Shown here one piece after another: positions 20,807 through 33,775 of a stretch of 64,000 nucleotides of DNA. Made by a program: the position numbers and the translations under genes. Source of the DNA: Kondoa malvinella (Eukaryota > Basidiomycota > Agaricostilbomycetes > Agaricostilbales > Kondoaceae); assembly GCA_039545315.1 (NCBI GenBank), contig BCIM01000005.1, forward strand, positions 1,146,210-1,210,209, written 5' to 3'. The notes under the pieces were generated by a model, which was not told the DNA's origin, made no database searches, and saw only the letters and a list, made by a program, of their open reading frames with translations. Within the stretch, counting starts at the first letter, position 1. Each line of letters starts with the position of its first letter.

Positions 20807-23800
20807 ATGGCGGACAGAGCATTGAGAAAGCAAAAGCTTGAAGAACTAAGGGCCGCTCGAGCTGGCGACACGCGATCTAGAGCTTACAAGGTGAGCCTGT
20901 CTGAGCAATCTGCATCAAAAGACGCGCTCAACATGTGGAAACAGGACACTACCAACGTAGATCTGTACGATGAAGTCGATGAGCAAGCTTATGCGAGTAT
21001 CGTGCGAGGGAGATTGCTAGAGGATGACTTTATCGAAGACGATGATGGATCCGGCTATGTCGACAATGGCATGGAAGAGGATTGGCACAAGGACGATGGT
21101 GGATCTAGTCAGGAAGAGGGAGATCGTATGTCCGTGTATCTCATCCCGTATCTATACTTATGCGTTTCCCAGGCAAAGGCAAAAAGCGCCATCGCAAGAC
21201 AGACGCGAAAGGCAAACCTGAACCCAAGAAGCGCGTAGCTACTACAGTCTTTTCCAAGCCCAATGCAAAGGCTGCTGTAGCCGCACCACCACGTCCAGCA
21301 GCTCAAGACATCAACCCATATAAGAAACAAGTCGATGTCGGTCAAGAAGCAGACTTCATGTCTTCCTTGCTGGGCGGTCTAGAATCTACACCCAACGTAG
21401 AATCGACTACGTCCACTTCCTTCCTTTCTTCATCGACTACACGCAAGCGCAAATCATCGCCTGAACCTCATTTCTCCCACTCGAATGGCAACTCTCTTCG
21501 GGCATCTACCTCCTTCCGCAAACCGAGATTCTCCAACGCACTCACTCCCACAGGCACCTCTTCGCCTGATCCATACCAAGATCTGCTCAACAACCCTTCA
21601 TCCGACGGTTCTGACCTTCCTTCCAGCAAAAAGCTCAGGCGCGAAGATGACTCCTCAGTCAACGGTATGGACCCGCTTGGCTTTGGCAACGACTCCTTTG
21701 ACATTGACATGGGCGACGTAAACCCAATCAAGAATGAAGAAGAGGAAGACATTTTTGTCAAACCTGCTACGGCTGCTCGTCTAGCTGCAGCTCCACGAAG
21801 AGCGCTCGTCAACTCTTCCTCCGTCAAAGCGAAACCTTTACTAGCCGAAAAAGTAGAAGAGAAAGCCGACGTGTCGAAAGACAATAAGAAAGTCAAAGGC
21901 GTCGATTGGCGGGTCGCAACTGCTGAAATTGCCGTAGCCGACGCTGAAATGGCCGAAGATGAGCCTCTGCCTGCTATTGGAGCTAAAGCAAAGGGCAAGA
22001 AAGCAGAAGGCCCGGTGACTAGCAAGATCAAAGCTTTCGAAAGCGATGGCGAGAGCTTGCGCTTCTATTGGTTGGATCACATGGAGGTGAACGGCGTTGT
22101 CCACCTTACCGGTAAAGTCTTGGACAAGGAGACGGGCAAGTATGTCAGCTGCTGTCTGTCTGTTGAAGGGATTGAGCGGAATTTGTTTGTCTTGCCGAGA
22201 GGGAAGAAGAGCGAGGAGGCGAAATTGGCAAGCGCGAGTCAGAAGAAAGAAGTGCCTCTCAAAAAGGCCAAGAAACAGATGGATTCCGATGAGGAAGACG
22301 AAGAGAGCAGCGATAGTGGATCCGACGAGAAGGAGGCTGAAGAATCGGAAGACGACGAGAGCGATTATGGACCGACGCTGGATGATGTCTATGATGATTT
22401 CGATGAGGTTCGTCAGGAAGCAGGCATCACTTCTTGGGCGTCGAAAGAAGTGACGCGCAAGTATGCTTTTGAATTGCCTGGTGTACCGGCAGAAACAAGG
22501 TACCTCAAGGTGGTCTATGGCTTCGATCGTGCGTCTTTTGTCGCTGTACCTGCTGATCTAATCAATAGCTGTGACTACGCAGAACCTCAATTACCTATGG
22601 ATCTCACTGGTCGGACTTTCAAGCGTGTGTTTGGCACCAACACTTCCGCTTTCGAGCTCTTCATCATCAAGCGCAAGATCATGGGTCCTTGTTGGCTCGA
22701 CGTCAAGAATGCCGAGCTTAGTGGCAAAGGCGTAGGTCTTCATCCGCTCACAAGAACTATTCTGATTACCTCGTTCAGGTCTCCTGGTGTAAGATAGAAA
22801 CCAAAGTTCGCTCGCCAAAGCACGTCAACCCGTTCAAGGATAGCGACGAAAATGCGCCGAAAGATATGCCGCCTCTTACTACAATGAGTTTGAGTCTACG
22901 AACGATCGTCAATCATAAGGAGAACAAGCGCGAGATCGTTTGTGCTACTGCTAGAGTCTGGCAAGACGGTGTGTCTCTTGCTCTTCCGCGATTCGATTCA
23001 AATATTAAACGAGAAACAGCAAACATGGACGATACAACACCTATTGAGAAGCAGACCTGCTCAGTCCATACAGTCGTCAGACCATTAGCTGCTTTCCCGG
23101 CTGGATTCGAAAACCTCGCAAGGGGAAAGTCGCCGAAAATCACTGCCGTCCGAGCTGAACGAGTGGTTCTCAACAACCTGCTGGGTAAAGAGAATGTCCT
23201 TTTGTATGCTATTGCACCTACTAAACTTCGATTGCAGCGACTATACACCGCTTTGACCCAGATGTCATTATCGGTCATGAATTTAGCGGTGTCACGCTTG
23301 ATGTCCTTCTTCACCGGTTGAGAGAGCTCAAAGCCGATCACTGGTCTCGTCTTGGTCGATTCCGGCGAGAAAAATGGCCAAGGCTAAGAAATGGTCTGAA
23401 CTCGCATCTCCTCAATGGCCGTCTTGTGCTGGACCTAGGGAGTGAGGGGTCAAAGGTATGGCCAAAGGTTGTGCTGTACCTGGTATTGACTTTTGAACAG
23501 AGCATGATTGCCTCAACGACCTGGTCCTTGACCGAAATGTGCTCGACCCACCTCAAGATCGAAAGACAAGACATTGACCCGGAAGACACTGCTGACTACT
23601 TTGATCAAGGAGCTACAACACCAAACAACTTGATGGACTTTCTTCGGCATTGTGAAGCCGATTCTTACTTCCAAGCTGCTATTGCCAACAAAGTACAGCT
23701 TTTACCACTGACCAAGCAGTTGACCAACTTGGCCGGTAATTCCTGGTGAGCTACAGTCTCGCTCCACGTTGCTCGAGACTGAATATGTCGCAAGGAATCG

Positions 23801-26253
23801 CACAATCGGTGGTGCCCGCGCTGAGCGCAACGAATACATTCTGTTGCACGAGTTTCATAAAGGCAAATACATCTGCCCAGATAAGGTCTCAAGCTGGGAA
23901 AAGAAAGCTGCTGCGGCTGCTCGAGCAAATGATCCAGACAATGACGAGCCGGACAATGCAAAGAAGGGCGGCAAGAAAGACAAGTACAAGGGTGGTCTCG
24001 TCTTTGAGCCGAAGCGTGGTCTTTGGGACAAGTTCATTCTGGTCATGGACTTCAACTCTCTTTACCCGTCGATCATTCAGGAGTACAACATTGATTTCAC
24101 TACAGTCGAGCGAAACAATACAGTAAGCTTTTCAACGCAGAATCTCATCGCCTGTCCTAAATGCCAGACAGACCGACGAAGACAAGATTCCAGACGTACC
24201 AACTATCGAAGAGCGTGGTGTACTTCCTCGTCTCATTCAAACATTGGTTCAGCGGCGTCAAGCTGTCAAGGGTTTGATGAAGGACAAATCGGCAGCGACT
24301 GCCAAGCTGCTACAAGTAGGATCTGTCAACATCCGCAGTGTACTGGAGCTGACAAGCGTCTGCAGTGGGATATCAAGCAGAAAGCGCTCAAGCTTACAGC
24401 CAATTCTATGTACGGTTGTCTGGGCTTTGAGGGTTCCCGCTTTTATGCTCGACCGCTTGCCGCCCTCACCACTTCGAAGGGTCGAGAGATTCTCACAAAC
24501 ACCAGAGAGCTCGCGGAGAGCATTCAGCTTGATGTAAGTTCCAAAAGCAGGCTACCTTACCGAGCCCAATGAAATCCGGAACAACAGGTCATCTACGGTG
24601 ATACCGACTCAGTCATGATCAACACGAATGTCACCGAGATGGCAGCTGCTCTACAAATTGGCAACGAATTCAAGAAGCTTGTCAACGAGCGGTATCGTCT
24701 GCTGGAAATTGACATCGACAACATCTTCCAGCGTATGCTACTTCTGCAGAAGAAAAAATACGCAGCTGTCGAAATCAAGGAGAACGGCGTTACCAGCATG
24801 GAAATCAAAGGTCTCGACATGAAGAGGAGAGAGTACTGCAACCTGTCTAAGAATGTCTCTGCGTAAGCTCGGCGCTCAATCGTGTGCTCCGGGCTGACAC
24901 TAGTCCAGCTACGTGCTCAAGCAAATTCTCTCTGGCGAGCCGACTGAGGTCGTCGTCGAGAAGATCCACGAGTATTTGACTTCAGTCGGTGATTCTGTGC
25001 GGCAAGGCAAGATCTCCCTCGACGATTTCATCATTTGGAAGGTCCGTCATCCTTTTATAAGGAGTAGCAGCCGTCGTTAATTCTCCTCATAGCGACTGGG
25101 TAAAAACCCGCAGGACTATCCAGATGCAAAGAACCAGCCTCATGTCCAGGTCGCGATGCGTCAGAAGGCGAAAGGTCAAGACGCAAAAGCCGGAGACGTC
25201 ATCCCTTACATATTCTGCCTTGGTGACGACGGGATCAGCGCTCGATCAGCCCAAGCGGATAAAGCGCATCATCCCGATGAATTGCGTCGACCTGATGCTA
25301 CGCTTAAAATCGGTATGTACTTTGACTATCCCAAGGTACAAGTTGACGGAGCATCTAGACTTTGAACACTATCTATCTCTCCAAGTCTTACCGCCTGTCG
25401 AGCGGCTGTGTGACCAAATCGAAGGCACCGAGCGATCTCGTTTGGCTGAATGTCTAGGTACACTAATTGATGACAACCTCAACGAGTACTTACAGTCTTG
25501 CCAGGCCTAGATACTACTCGCTATCAGCAGATATCAGCCGGAGGAGGCGATGTCGAGCGAGAGTTCCACACGCTCGAATCCCAAATTTCGGATGCCGACC
25601 GATTCCGCGACGCTGAACCATTGCGCGTTGCCTGTCGACACTGCCGCATCGAGACGACTTTCGGCGGGATGAGCGACAATACGGATCGCATTATCCGCTC
25701 TATTGGCTTGATCTGTCCGAACATCGAATGCAGCTGCCCGATCGAGATTCCTTCGCTCGCGATGCAGCTCGAGAACCAAGTCCGGAGCTATATCAACAAG
25801 TTTTACGAAAGCTGGTTACTGTGCGATGATCCGTCGTGTCAGAATCGGACGCGGATGATGTCTGTTTATGGCAAGCGATGTTTGAAGGATCAATGTCGTG
25901 GAATGATGCATTATGAAGTGAGTGTCTCGCTTATACATCGAGCTAGAGCTGATGATCGTGCAGTATAACGATTCAAGACTGTACAACCAGTTATTGTACT
26001 TTGATCACCTCTTTGATGTGGAAAAGGCAATCAAGAAAGCAGCAGGCACTTCCATGCAAGGTCTGCTCCCGGCTTCTCTTTGTTTGCTATCCTCTTTGAC
26101 ACCATACATACAGAGGAGATTCACGCCCTCGCAGCGCATAATGGACCCAACTTCGGCTTTCTACGGAAATCAGTGTCTAAATACTTGGACAGGTGTGGAA
26201 GACGTTATGTTGGACTCAAGGGTTTGTTCTCGTTCATGAAGATTGCTGCTTGA
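20807..26253 (+). CDS. POL1: DNA polymerase alpha catalytic subunit
   Basis: This family B polymerase extends RNA primers at replication origins and on the lagging strand. The N-terminal region has [17 protein letters not shown] and a disordered basic/acidic part. The inactive exonuclease region has [13 protein letters not shown]. The polymerase motifs are [15 protein letters not shown] (motif A), [16 protein letters not shown] (motif B) and [10 protein letters not shown] (motif C, with the catalytic Asp pair). The C-terminus carries two Cys clusters (VACRHC…CPNIEC and CDDPSC…CLKDQC) that bind the B subunit and zinc. About 18 introns of 40–75 bp all splice in frame, including ones hiding apparent stops near 23180, 23455 and 24121. 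It ends [11 protein letters not shown] at 26253. It looks intact and functional. Confidence 0.97.
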
Positions 26254-26773
26254 GACTTTTGCCTTGAGTGTATGTAGAGTTCAGAGTGCTATCGCTGTTG
26301 ACTAAAACTTCCTGGTCCAGGTCTTCAACGAAGAATGAAGTGTACCATGCCATACAAGCCTCGAGTACAAGTCAAGGAGAAGCTGCGCATCGAGTTGCCA
26401 TACATACCAGAAGCAACCAAACATGGTCTTCTGGTGGGAACGCAACAATTGGCCCAGCGGCACTGTATAGAACACGGAATCGCAGATCACGGTACCATAC
26501 TGGCTCTCTTGCCCTGGCTCTTCCTTTCTTTCTTCTCCTCTTCTGCGGAATTACGTTGTTTTTCCTATGCCAACCGCCCAATAGCAACTATACTCTTCTG
26601 CTTGTGGACTGCAGAAATGTACACTGCAGTGAAGTGAGCGGCCTGTTGCTGTTAGCAATGTTCCACTCTGGAAGTTCTGATCGCGCACGATCCCTTTTGC
26701 CATAATGAAACTGCTTACCTTTCCATTCATTTATTCGCCGCATCTCCGACACTAGGGCAGCGCCGATCAGCAC
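26254..26773. other. Gap downstream of POL1
   Basis: Short overlapping frames only. The last part is the promoter of the small secreted gene that follows. Confidence 0.4.
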
Positions 26774-26780
26774 TATAAAA
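26774..26780 (+). promoter_or_regulatory. TATA box of the small secreted gene
   Basis: TATAAAA lies 97 bp upstream of the ATG at 26877, followed by a CT-rich stretch. It is one of the clearest TATA boxes in the window. Confidence 0.6.
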
Positions 26781-26876
26781 GCACTACTTGTTCTCTTGCT
26801 CTTGCACTTCTCTACATCTGTTCACTCTGTTCTGCCATCCACAACCAGCACTCGTCTTTTCGATCAACAACGTACA

Positions 26877-27367
26877 ATGAAGCTCTGCATTTTGATTTTT
26901 GCTGCTCTTGCAGGTGTAGCTGTCGCTGGCGTGAGCTCTTTGTCGAGCCCTTTGTGCGACAGCTGCTAATGCCTCTAGCAGGGCATGCGAGGAGCACTGA
27001 AGGCTGTCAAAAAGGACAGTCCCAGAAGATGTTCTGGTGGAAAGTGCGTTATTAGTAAGCCACATTCGTGAGTTGCTGTAGCTACAGAGTGTAGCAATGC
27101 CTAACGAGTGTTGCAACAAAGCAAACGAGAGGAAGAGAGCATCAAACGCATTATATCGTAAGCTTTTTCGCTTGTCGTGGGCATCCTGGCTAAAACTTCC
27201 GACAGCTGGAAAAGGGACGAGACAGAGGCCGTGCTTGACGTAGAGGCTGACGACGGTGAAATGGCAATCGCTGGCCAGCGCGTCCCCTCGTGAGTGCTGG
27301 GAAGATCTTTCTGTCACAAGCTGATGTTCGTCTCAGTTGGAAGCGCGCCGAGGAATTACAGGCTTGA
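26877..27367 (+). CDS. Small secreted protein with repeated Lys-Arg sites (Kex2-type precursor candidate)
   Basis: Five exons (26877–26930, 26982–27043, 27122–27157, 27206–27289, 27337–27367) give 88 residues. Exon 1 is a classic signal peptide (MKLCILIFAALAGVAVAG). The rest is short, charged, and contains five Lys-Arg pairs. Two of them end the near-identical units IISWKR and VPSWKR. Residues after several Lys-Arg sites are acidic/Ala (EEES, DETEA, AEEL), as in spacers trimmed by dipeptidyl aminopeptidase. Exons 3 and 4 are both phase 2–2 (36 and 84 nt), so units can be added or lost without frameshift. Exons 4 and 5 start alike (YTGGAA…GAG). Fungal Kex2-processed repeat proteins and pheromone precursors have this layout. 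A role is not known here. The intron before exon 3 (78 bp, GTGCGT donor) is the least certain joint. Confidence 0.62.
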
Positions 27368-27684
27368 GAAGAAGCAGGAGCTCTTCTCGATATCGGTCGC
27401 CTGCGTGAGTCGTGCTTGCTTTCTGTAATACTTTCAGGCTGACATTAACGGCAGCTAATACCTACAGCACATTCACTCACACGTTATCTATAGAGGCAGA
27501 GCATGAGCAATCACAATATCATTCAGTAACAGTCCGCTACTGCTTTGGCAATCTCTCGTGTCTGCAATCAGCCTTTAATGCAACGCAGTCATTGAGCTGT
27601 ACAGGTCACTCGAAACGCATTCTGGTCAGCCGACATCAAGGTCACTGAACAGGAACTTGAGGACGCAGTAGGTGTGCATTGGAA
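27368..27684. other. Gap between convergent genes
   Basis: 3' regions of the small secreted gene and SEC62. No feature seen. Confidence 0.4.
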
Positions 27685-28686
27685 TCAATCTTCTATCTCC
27701 TCTATCTTGGCTGTCTGCCTTTTCCTCGTCTTTGGCTTGTTTAATTCTTCTCCCTCGGCGCCTTCTCCTTCAAGCGCGCCATTCTCTTTTGATCTCTTCT
27801 TCTTTCCCTTCTTCTTTGGCGGTACGTCCCATGCCCAGCCTGGTCTGAACGAGTCAAACTGTGAACAACGACATTCGGTTAGGACTGTGGTACAGAAGAA
27901 GCGAGAGATATGACATACGAATCCGACGTCTTCAAAGAGATTTGGGTAAATCCAAATGCCCGGCGCGGGCCCAGCCAGCTTTGTCACACCCCACACAATC
28001 AGTCTCACGATGGCGATAATGATAAACAGGCCTATCAAGCCGAGAACCGCCATTGAGAGGTACCAAGTACCCAATCTCAGACTATGAGGCCATAGAGGGA
28101 ACATGACGCCTGCCAAGATGACAGCGACCATGCCCATTGCTCCCAGGATGATTTTGGTTTGGCTGGGAGGGAGGAGAAAGACATAGTATGAATCTGATTG
28201 GAACGACTGCTGTGGTTCAATGCGAACGTTGCGTGGTTGCTTGGTCTGCGATGTTGGTGCTGAGGACGAGGGCATTGAAGGGTTCGATGGAGGCGGTAGA
28301 TGGTCGCCGCGTTGGATTTTGAGGTAGAATTGATACTGAATCAAAGAGTGGAGCAGTTTGATGGCTTCTTCTTCTGTTGTAATTGTAGGGACGGCCTTGA
28401 GTTTGGCATATTGGGGTGAGAGCAAGGCTTTGATTGCTGCTCTGCCTGTTATCATATCTGTGTGTTAGCGATTTTATACTACATCTCGAGGGTTTGGCGC
28501 GCACCTTTAAAGTAGTCTACCCTTTTCCCGTCCAGTACGCCCACTCTAAGCTTGAGATCCGCCTTGTGTCGCAAGAATTGACCGACATTCTTCATTTCAG
28601 CTTATTATCATAACGTGTCAGAAGGAGAAAAGGCTTAGGTGCTAAGGCTACTCACGCGGCACTTCCCCCGTTGCTGCTCCTTGCAT
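27685..28686 (-). CDS. SEC62: Protein translocation protein Sec62
   Basis: A component of the Sec62/63 complex that inserts proteins post-translationally at the ER. Exon 1 (MQGAATGEVPP) joins a second exon reading VGQFLRHKADLKLRVGVLDG, then KRVDYFK. After a GTGCGC intron comes GRAAIKALLSPQYAKL, the conserved cytosolic N-domain. Two hydrophobic segments follow (ILGAMGMVAVILAGVMFPLW and LSMAVLGLIGLFIIIAIVRL). GIWIYPNLFEDVGF is the family signature. A GTATGT intron leads to FDSFRPGWAWD and a Lys/Glu-rich tail. The total is about 290 residues, complete. It is divergent from the condensin gene with 246 bp between the starts. Confidence 0.93.
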
Positions 28687-28932
28687 TTGAATCCCCTGCA
28701 GGTTGGTCAATTGAATGAGATGACACGCTCGTTCAGGTCGAAAAGAGATGCAAGGAGTCCTCAAACAGCCAAGAGTCTCGACAGAGTGGAACGCCCGAGT
28801 ACATCTCTCGGTTTTGTCTAGCTATACCCATCACAGCCCCCCTGTATACCTACCGCGTCTCTTGCTGCCTGCTTTCGCCCTCGTTTGATCGCCCAAGTCG
28901 CGTTGTTTTGATTTCCCTCAAGTCTTTATGCA

Positions 28933-31900
28933 ATGCCTTTAGTCGATTTCAACCTCCAAGAAGCGCTCGAGCAGCTCTCAGAGCCAGAGACCTTTCCCAT
29001 TCAAGATGAACTCGACGTGTCGCAGTCTTCGGCGAGCGAGATCAATGCTGTCCTCAACAGTGCGTGTCTGCCATGTTTTCGCGTCAGCATGTACTGAATA
29101 GGTACATAGGTATAGTGGATGCTATTGCAGATAGCTCGGACGCGATCACTTCACAGCAGACGTTCGACATGGTCGCGAGTTTGCTGAAACATGGGTCAAC
29201 GCTGCAGCCCGCTGCGCTGCTCAAACTATTAGATTGCCTGCAATCAGGTGAACCCTATATCCGTACTAGCTTGTCGCCCAAAGGGCCTAACTTGTCGCGT
29301 TATAGGGCTCTCCGCAGAATTGGACGCAGCAGTAGCCGACGCTCATCCTTCCGATCACGCAGGTTATCGCTCTCACAAACTCGCTCTGGAGATCTACGCT
29401 TTCACTCTACGATTCTTTATCCTCTCCGCCGAAAAGAGTACAACTTCCGTCGGGCCTGCATCACCTGTCAAGAAAGGGAGAGGTCGAGGTGGAACAGCGG
29501 CAAGTACTGCTACTGCTAGGAGTAAAAAGGGCAAAGAAGCGAAACCTTGGGAATGGGCCGATAGTGTTGCGCCGACCTTGGCTTTGATGGGTAAAGTGTT
29601 GCATCGGTTGAAGACCGAAAGGATCTGGCAAACGACCCAGGAGAAGGACGGCTTCGTTGGGCGAGTTTTATACCTCTGTGTCAGATCAGAAAATTGATAT
29701 TAGTTTCTTTAGGTGCTTCACAAAATCAGCTAACCAAGTAGCGGAATCAGACGTATACATGAAAGCAGCCGACATCAAGCAAAACGTCTACAAGATCTTT
29801 TGCGTTGCAGTTAAGAATCACGGACAGTCCTTTAGTCAGTCGGCTCTGCTGCATTCCCACTGATTGCTCAGTAGAGCTATGGTTTCGGTCGATAGGCGTG
29901 CAGACCACCATCATGCAGAATCTGCAGTATGCGGAACATCTGGCTGATCCTATGGCAGAATTAGTCGCTCTACTGGCGAAGGAGTTCGACTACCCTCAAT
30001 TAGGCGAAGAGATTCTCAGGGAAATATCGGGCAAAACTTCGTACGAAAAAATTGACACGAAAGGACCAAAATCGTTCAGCAAGTTCTTGGTTCGCTTGGC
30101 TGAACTTTCGCCCCGACTTGTGTTGAAGCAAATCAGCCTGTTACAAAAGCACCTTGATTCAGAGGTGCGCATTTGACTCAGGCATAAGTTATGGACGTTC
30201 ATCTGATACCATTGAGCACAGTCGTACCCTATGCGTAATGCGATTATAGAAGTCATTGCGCTACTCATCAAAGAATTGTCCAACACCTCAACAGAGAATG
30301 CCGACGAAGCGGCGCGACAAGTAGGCGAAGAAAGAGAACAACGCGCTCTGCATGCCAAACAGATTGCAGCTTTCTTCGATCTCCTCTTCGAACGCTTTCT
30401 CGATGTTAGCGCTTTCGTGCGGAGTAAAGTTGTTACCGTTTTCATCAAGCTTATGGAGTGCGTGTTTCTCGCATATCTAAATTTAAACGCTGACTTGTCG
30501 ATAGCCTGCCCACCAAGTTCCCAGCTGAGCGTTTACGACTGGCAAAGTACGCGACTCGCTCATTGGAAGACAAGTCCTCGATCGTGCGCAAAAACTGTAT
30601 CGCTCTTTTGAGTAAGATGATCATGACCCATCCGTATGGAATTATGCACGGTGGTGATCTGAATGCGGAAGACTGGCAAGAGCGATATGAGAACATCTTG
30701 AAAGAAATCGAACCACTGGACAGAGCGATGAAAGAGGCTGCCGGTGTCATTGCTGGACAAAATCAAGCTGAGACTGAAGAAGCAGGTCAGGGGAATGAAG
30801 ATGGGGATGAGGATGAAGACGAAGATGGCGATGAGGACGATGATGAGGACGATGACGAAGAGCAAGAGGACAGCGAGGATGAAGACGGTTCATCGCCTGT
30901 CAAAGTCAAAAAAGAACCAAAGGAAAAGTCGCTCAAGAAGAAAAGGAAACAGAAGAAGAAGCCGTCTGATCAAGATCTGGCTAGCAACCCTGATCTTGTT
31001 GGTCTGTCGCACGAAGAAATGCTAGGACGGATCGATCATGATCAACTCACCAAGCTGCAACTCATGAAGCGCTATTATACCGATGCCCTGCTCTTCATCA
31101 AGCAGTTGGAAGACTCTGTATCCCTCATTGCTGATCTGCTCAACAGTACTACGAAGAGTGAAGTCCTGGAAGCAATGGAGTTTTGTACTATCGCTGAGCG
31201 GTATAAATTGGCCGAAGCAGAGGTAGGCTCGCCAGACCTCTATGCCCAGCTCTAACACTGGTACAGGTCGGCGTGAAAGCTATGCTGCATCTCATCTGGG
31301 CCAAAGACAACTCTAGTATTGGCGAGGATGGCAAAGAACTCAAGAGTGTGAGATCGAAACTGCTCGAATGCTACAAGACTCTGTACTTTGAACCTGATCC
31401 AGCACTCGAGCCAAAAGCAAACGTGAATATGATCACTCGGAACATGATAGAGTATGTCACTTGGCAGGGACACTACATCAGACTGAATTTTCTCAAGGCG
31501 AACGTTCAATGCTACTTTGGCCGAGTTAATCTCACTCGAAGAGCTGATGAGCATCATGATGTCTGATGGCAATGTGCATGAAGATGTCATCGAGAAATTG
31601 TGGGCCATATACAGTCAGTCGCATCCTGTATCCGACGGACGGTCTGCTCAATGGTTAGCAGGCACCCCCAAGGGCATCTCGAAGGCTCAAAGACAGGGAG
31701 CCATTCTGATTTTGGGCATGCTTGCTGCGCCGAAGCCTGAAGTTGCTGCTGAGCATCTTGATCTTCTCCTCAAAATTGGTCTTGGACCTCTTGGAAAGGT
31801 GAGGCCTGCCCATCGGGCTACATGAATCAGGCTGAATTTCGAATCAGCGCGATCTCGTTCTAGCGAAATACACCTGCCAAGCCATCCGAAGGATCGGCGG

Positions 31901-33633
31901 TAGCGAGAAGAAAGTCAAAGGATCACTGGCCGACAAGAGCATCCGACTGACGATGGACAACCCTCTTTTCAACTGTCTGAAAGATGTGCTCGAGAGACCG
32001 ACCGAGTCCAAGGAATGGTAAGTGTGACTTTAGCAAGCGGACCATGGCAATCAGTTTACGCGGCTACAGGTTCGGCATGGCGGAGCAAGCTATCAACACC
32101 ATCTATGTTCTTGGCGACCAGCCTGATGCACTCTGCTCCGAATTGCTCAGAAACATGGCAAAGCGTGTCTTCGCGCCAACGGCTGCGCCAGCCATGGATG
32201 CAGACGAGACCATCCCAGACAGTCAAGAGATCCCTCCGCCAGTTGATCCAGCTTCAGATACGCAAGCATCACCAACTCCGTCGGCTGGTACACCGGCGCC
32301 AGCGCAATTCGGCGACGCTTTCCAGCTCGCTCAGCTCATCTTCGTGGCTGGTCATGTCGCAATCAAACATCTTATTCACCTGGAACTACTCGAGCGCGAA
32401 TATAAACGACGCAAGGCTGAAAGCGAAAAGCAAGGCAACAAAGCTGTTGCAGACGAGCTCGACCAAGTTGTTGGTACGGTAGAAGACGACATTGCTGACG
32501 TGATTCACCTCACAAAGGAAAAGGAGCTGCTATACGGTCCTGACTCGCTCCTGGCAATCTATGCGCCGATGACAATAGCCATCGTCAAAAATCCAAGCAT
32601 CTACCGGGTAAGCTCAGCTGCCTGCCTGTTCCTAGCAGCTCTGCTGATCCCCAGATCAGAATCATACCCTTCGCGTCTCAGCGGCACTTTCCATGAGCAA
32701 ATTCATGTGTGTCAGCGCGCAATTTTGCGAAGATCACCTCATGATGCTCTTCAAACTGTCCGAAACCAATACCGATCCGGTTGTCAGAAGCAATATTGCG
32801 ATTGCTCTAGGCGACATTGCTGTTGCTTTCTCAACCATCATGGACGATAACAGCGACAGACTGTATCAAGGTCTGAATGACAAGGATCAGACAGTTAAGA
32901 AGAATACTTTGATGTGTGTCTTCTATCACGTGCATTGTGTCATTTGCTAACGATCGAAAAGGGTACTGACGCATCTCATCCTGAACGGCATGATCAAAGT
33001 CAAAGGACAGCTCGGCGAGATGGCAAAGTGTTTAGAAGATGACGACCGACGAATACAAGACTTGGCCAAGCTCTTCTTTTCCGAACTCGCTTCAAAGGAC
33101 AATGCTATCTACAACAATTTGCCCGACATTGTCTCTAGTCTATCTGCTGGCTGTGATCCCGTTGACGAGGCCACTTTCGAAGGGACGATGAGATTCATCT
33201 TCAAGTTCATCGACAAGGAGAAGCAGGCCGAAGCGATTGTGGAGAAGCTTTGCCAAAGATTCCGAATCGCTACAGAAACTAGACAATGGCGCGACATCGC
33301 TTTCTGCCTCTCTTTGCTGCCTTTCAAGTCAGACAAGTCAATGAAGAAGCTTGAAGAAGCTTTACCTCTGTACCAAGACAAGCTCGTCGAACCGAAAGTC
33401 TTTGCTCGCATGAATGAGATCTTGGTCAAGGTTGGCTCTTCCCATTGGTCAGCTTGATGATGATGCTGATGTGCCTGACGTAGGCTCGAAGCAACAAAGG
33501 CAAAGCCGATGCGCCAGATTACAAAGAATTCGAGACTGCTCTAAACGAAGCGAGATCTAAGGGCGAAGAGGATAAGGAGATCGGTCAAAAGGTTGAGAAG
33601 AAGAAGGCTCGGGCTGCAAGGAAGAAGAACTGA
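28933..33633 (+). CDS. Condensin complex subunit 1 (Cnd1/Ycs4/CAP-D2)
   Basis: A HEAT-repeat subunit of condensin, required for mitotic chromosome compaction. It begins MPLVDFNLQEALEQLSEPET, the usual N-terminus, and is split by numerous introns. The condensin-specific middle has LMKRYYTDALLFIKQLEDSV then LLNSTTKSEVLEAMEFC. An acidic then basic insert (about 30780–30960) precedes it. The C-terminal half shows VRSNIAIALGDIAVAFSTIM, LYQGLNDKDQTVKKNTLMVL and FFSELASKDNAIYNNLPDI, which belong to the Cnd1 C-terminal domain. It ends in a Lys-rich tail (EKKKARAARKKN) at 33633. Stops seen in single frames all fall inside predicted introns, so I take the gene as intact. Not every exon joint was fixed. 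Confidence 0.93.
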
Positions 33634-33775
33634 CCTGATGGCTTTCTTTGTTATGTGTAAATTCCGTCGGTTTCTGTTGTATTTTTTGACGCTGCTTGTT
33701 GTTGAGGAAATGGAAGCACAAGCCGATATGCTGATTTGCGATTCCTATGCTGAACATCAGACTGCTGCTACATCG

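Noticed and set aside
23180..24250. Apparent stops and frame changes inside the POL1 gene
   Set aside because: Each is removed by a short GT–AG intron, and the resulting protein matches Pol alpha without gaps, so it is not a pseudogene.
26784..27317. A 177-codon open frame on the minus strand over the small secreted gene
   Set aside because: It runs antisense through a gene with a TATA box, signal peptide and consensus introns; its content looks like reverse-complement noise.
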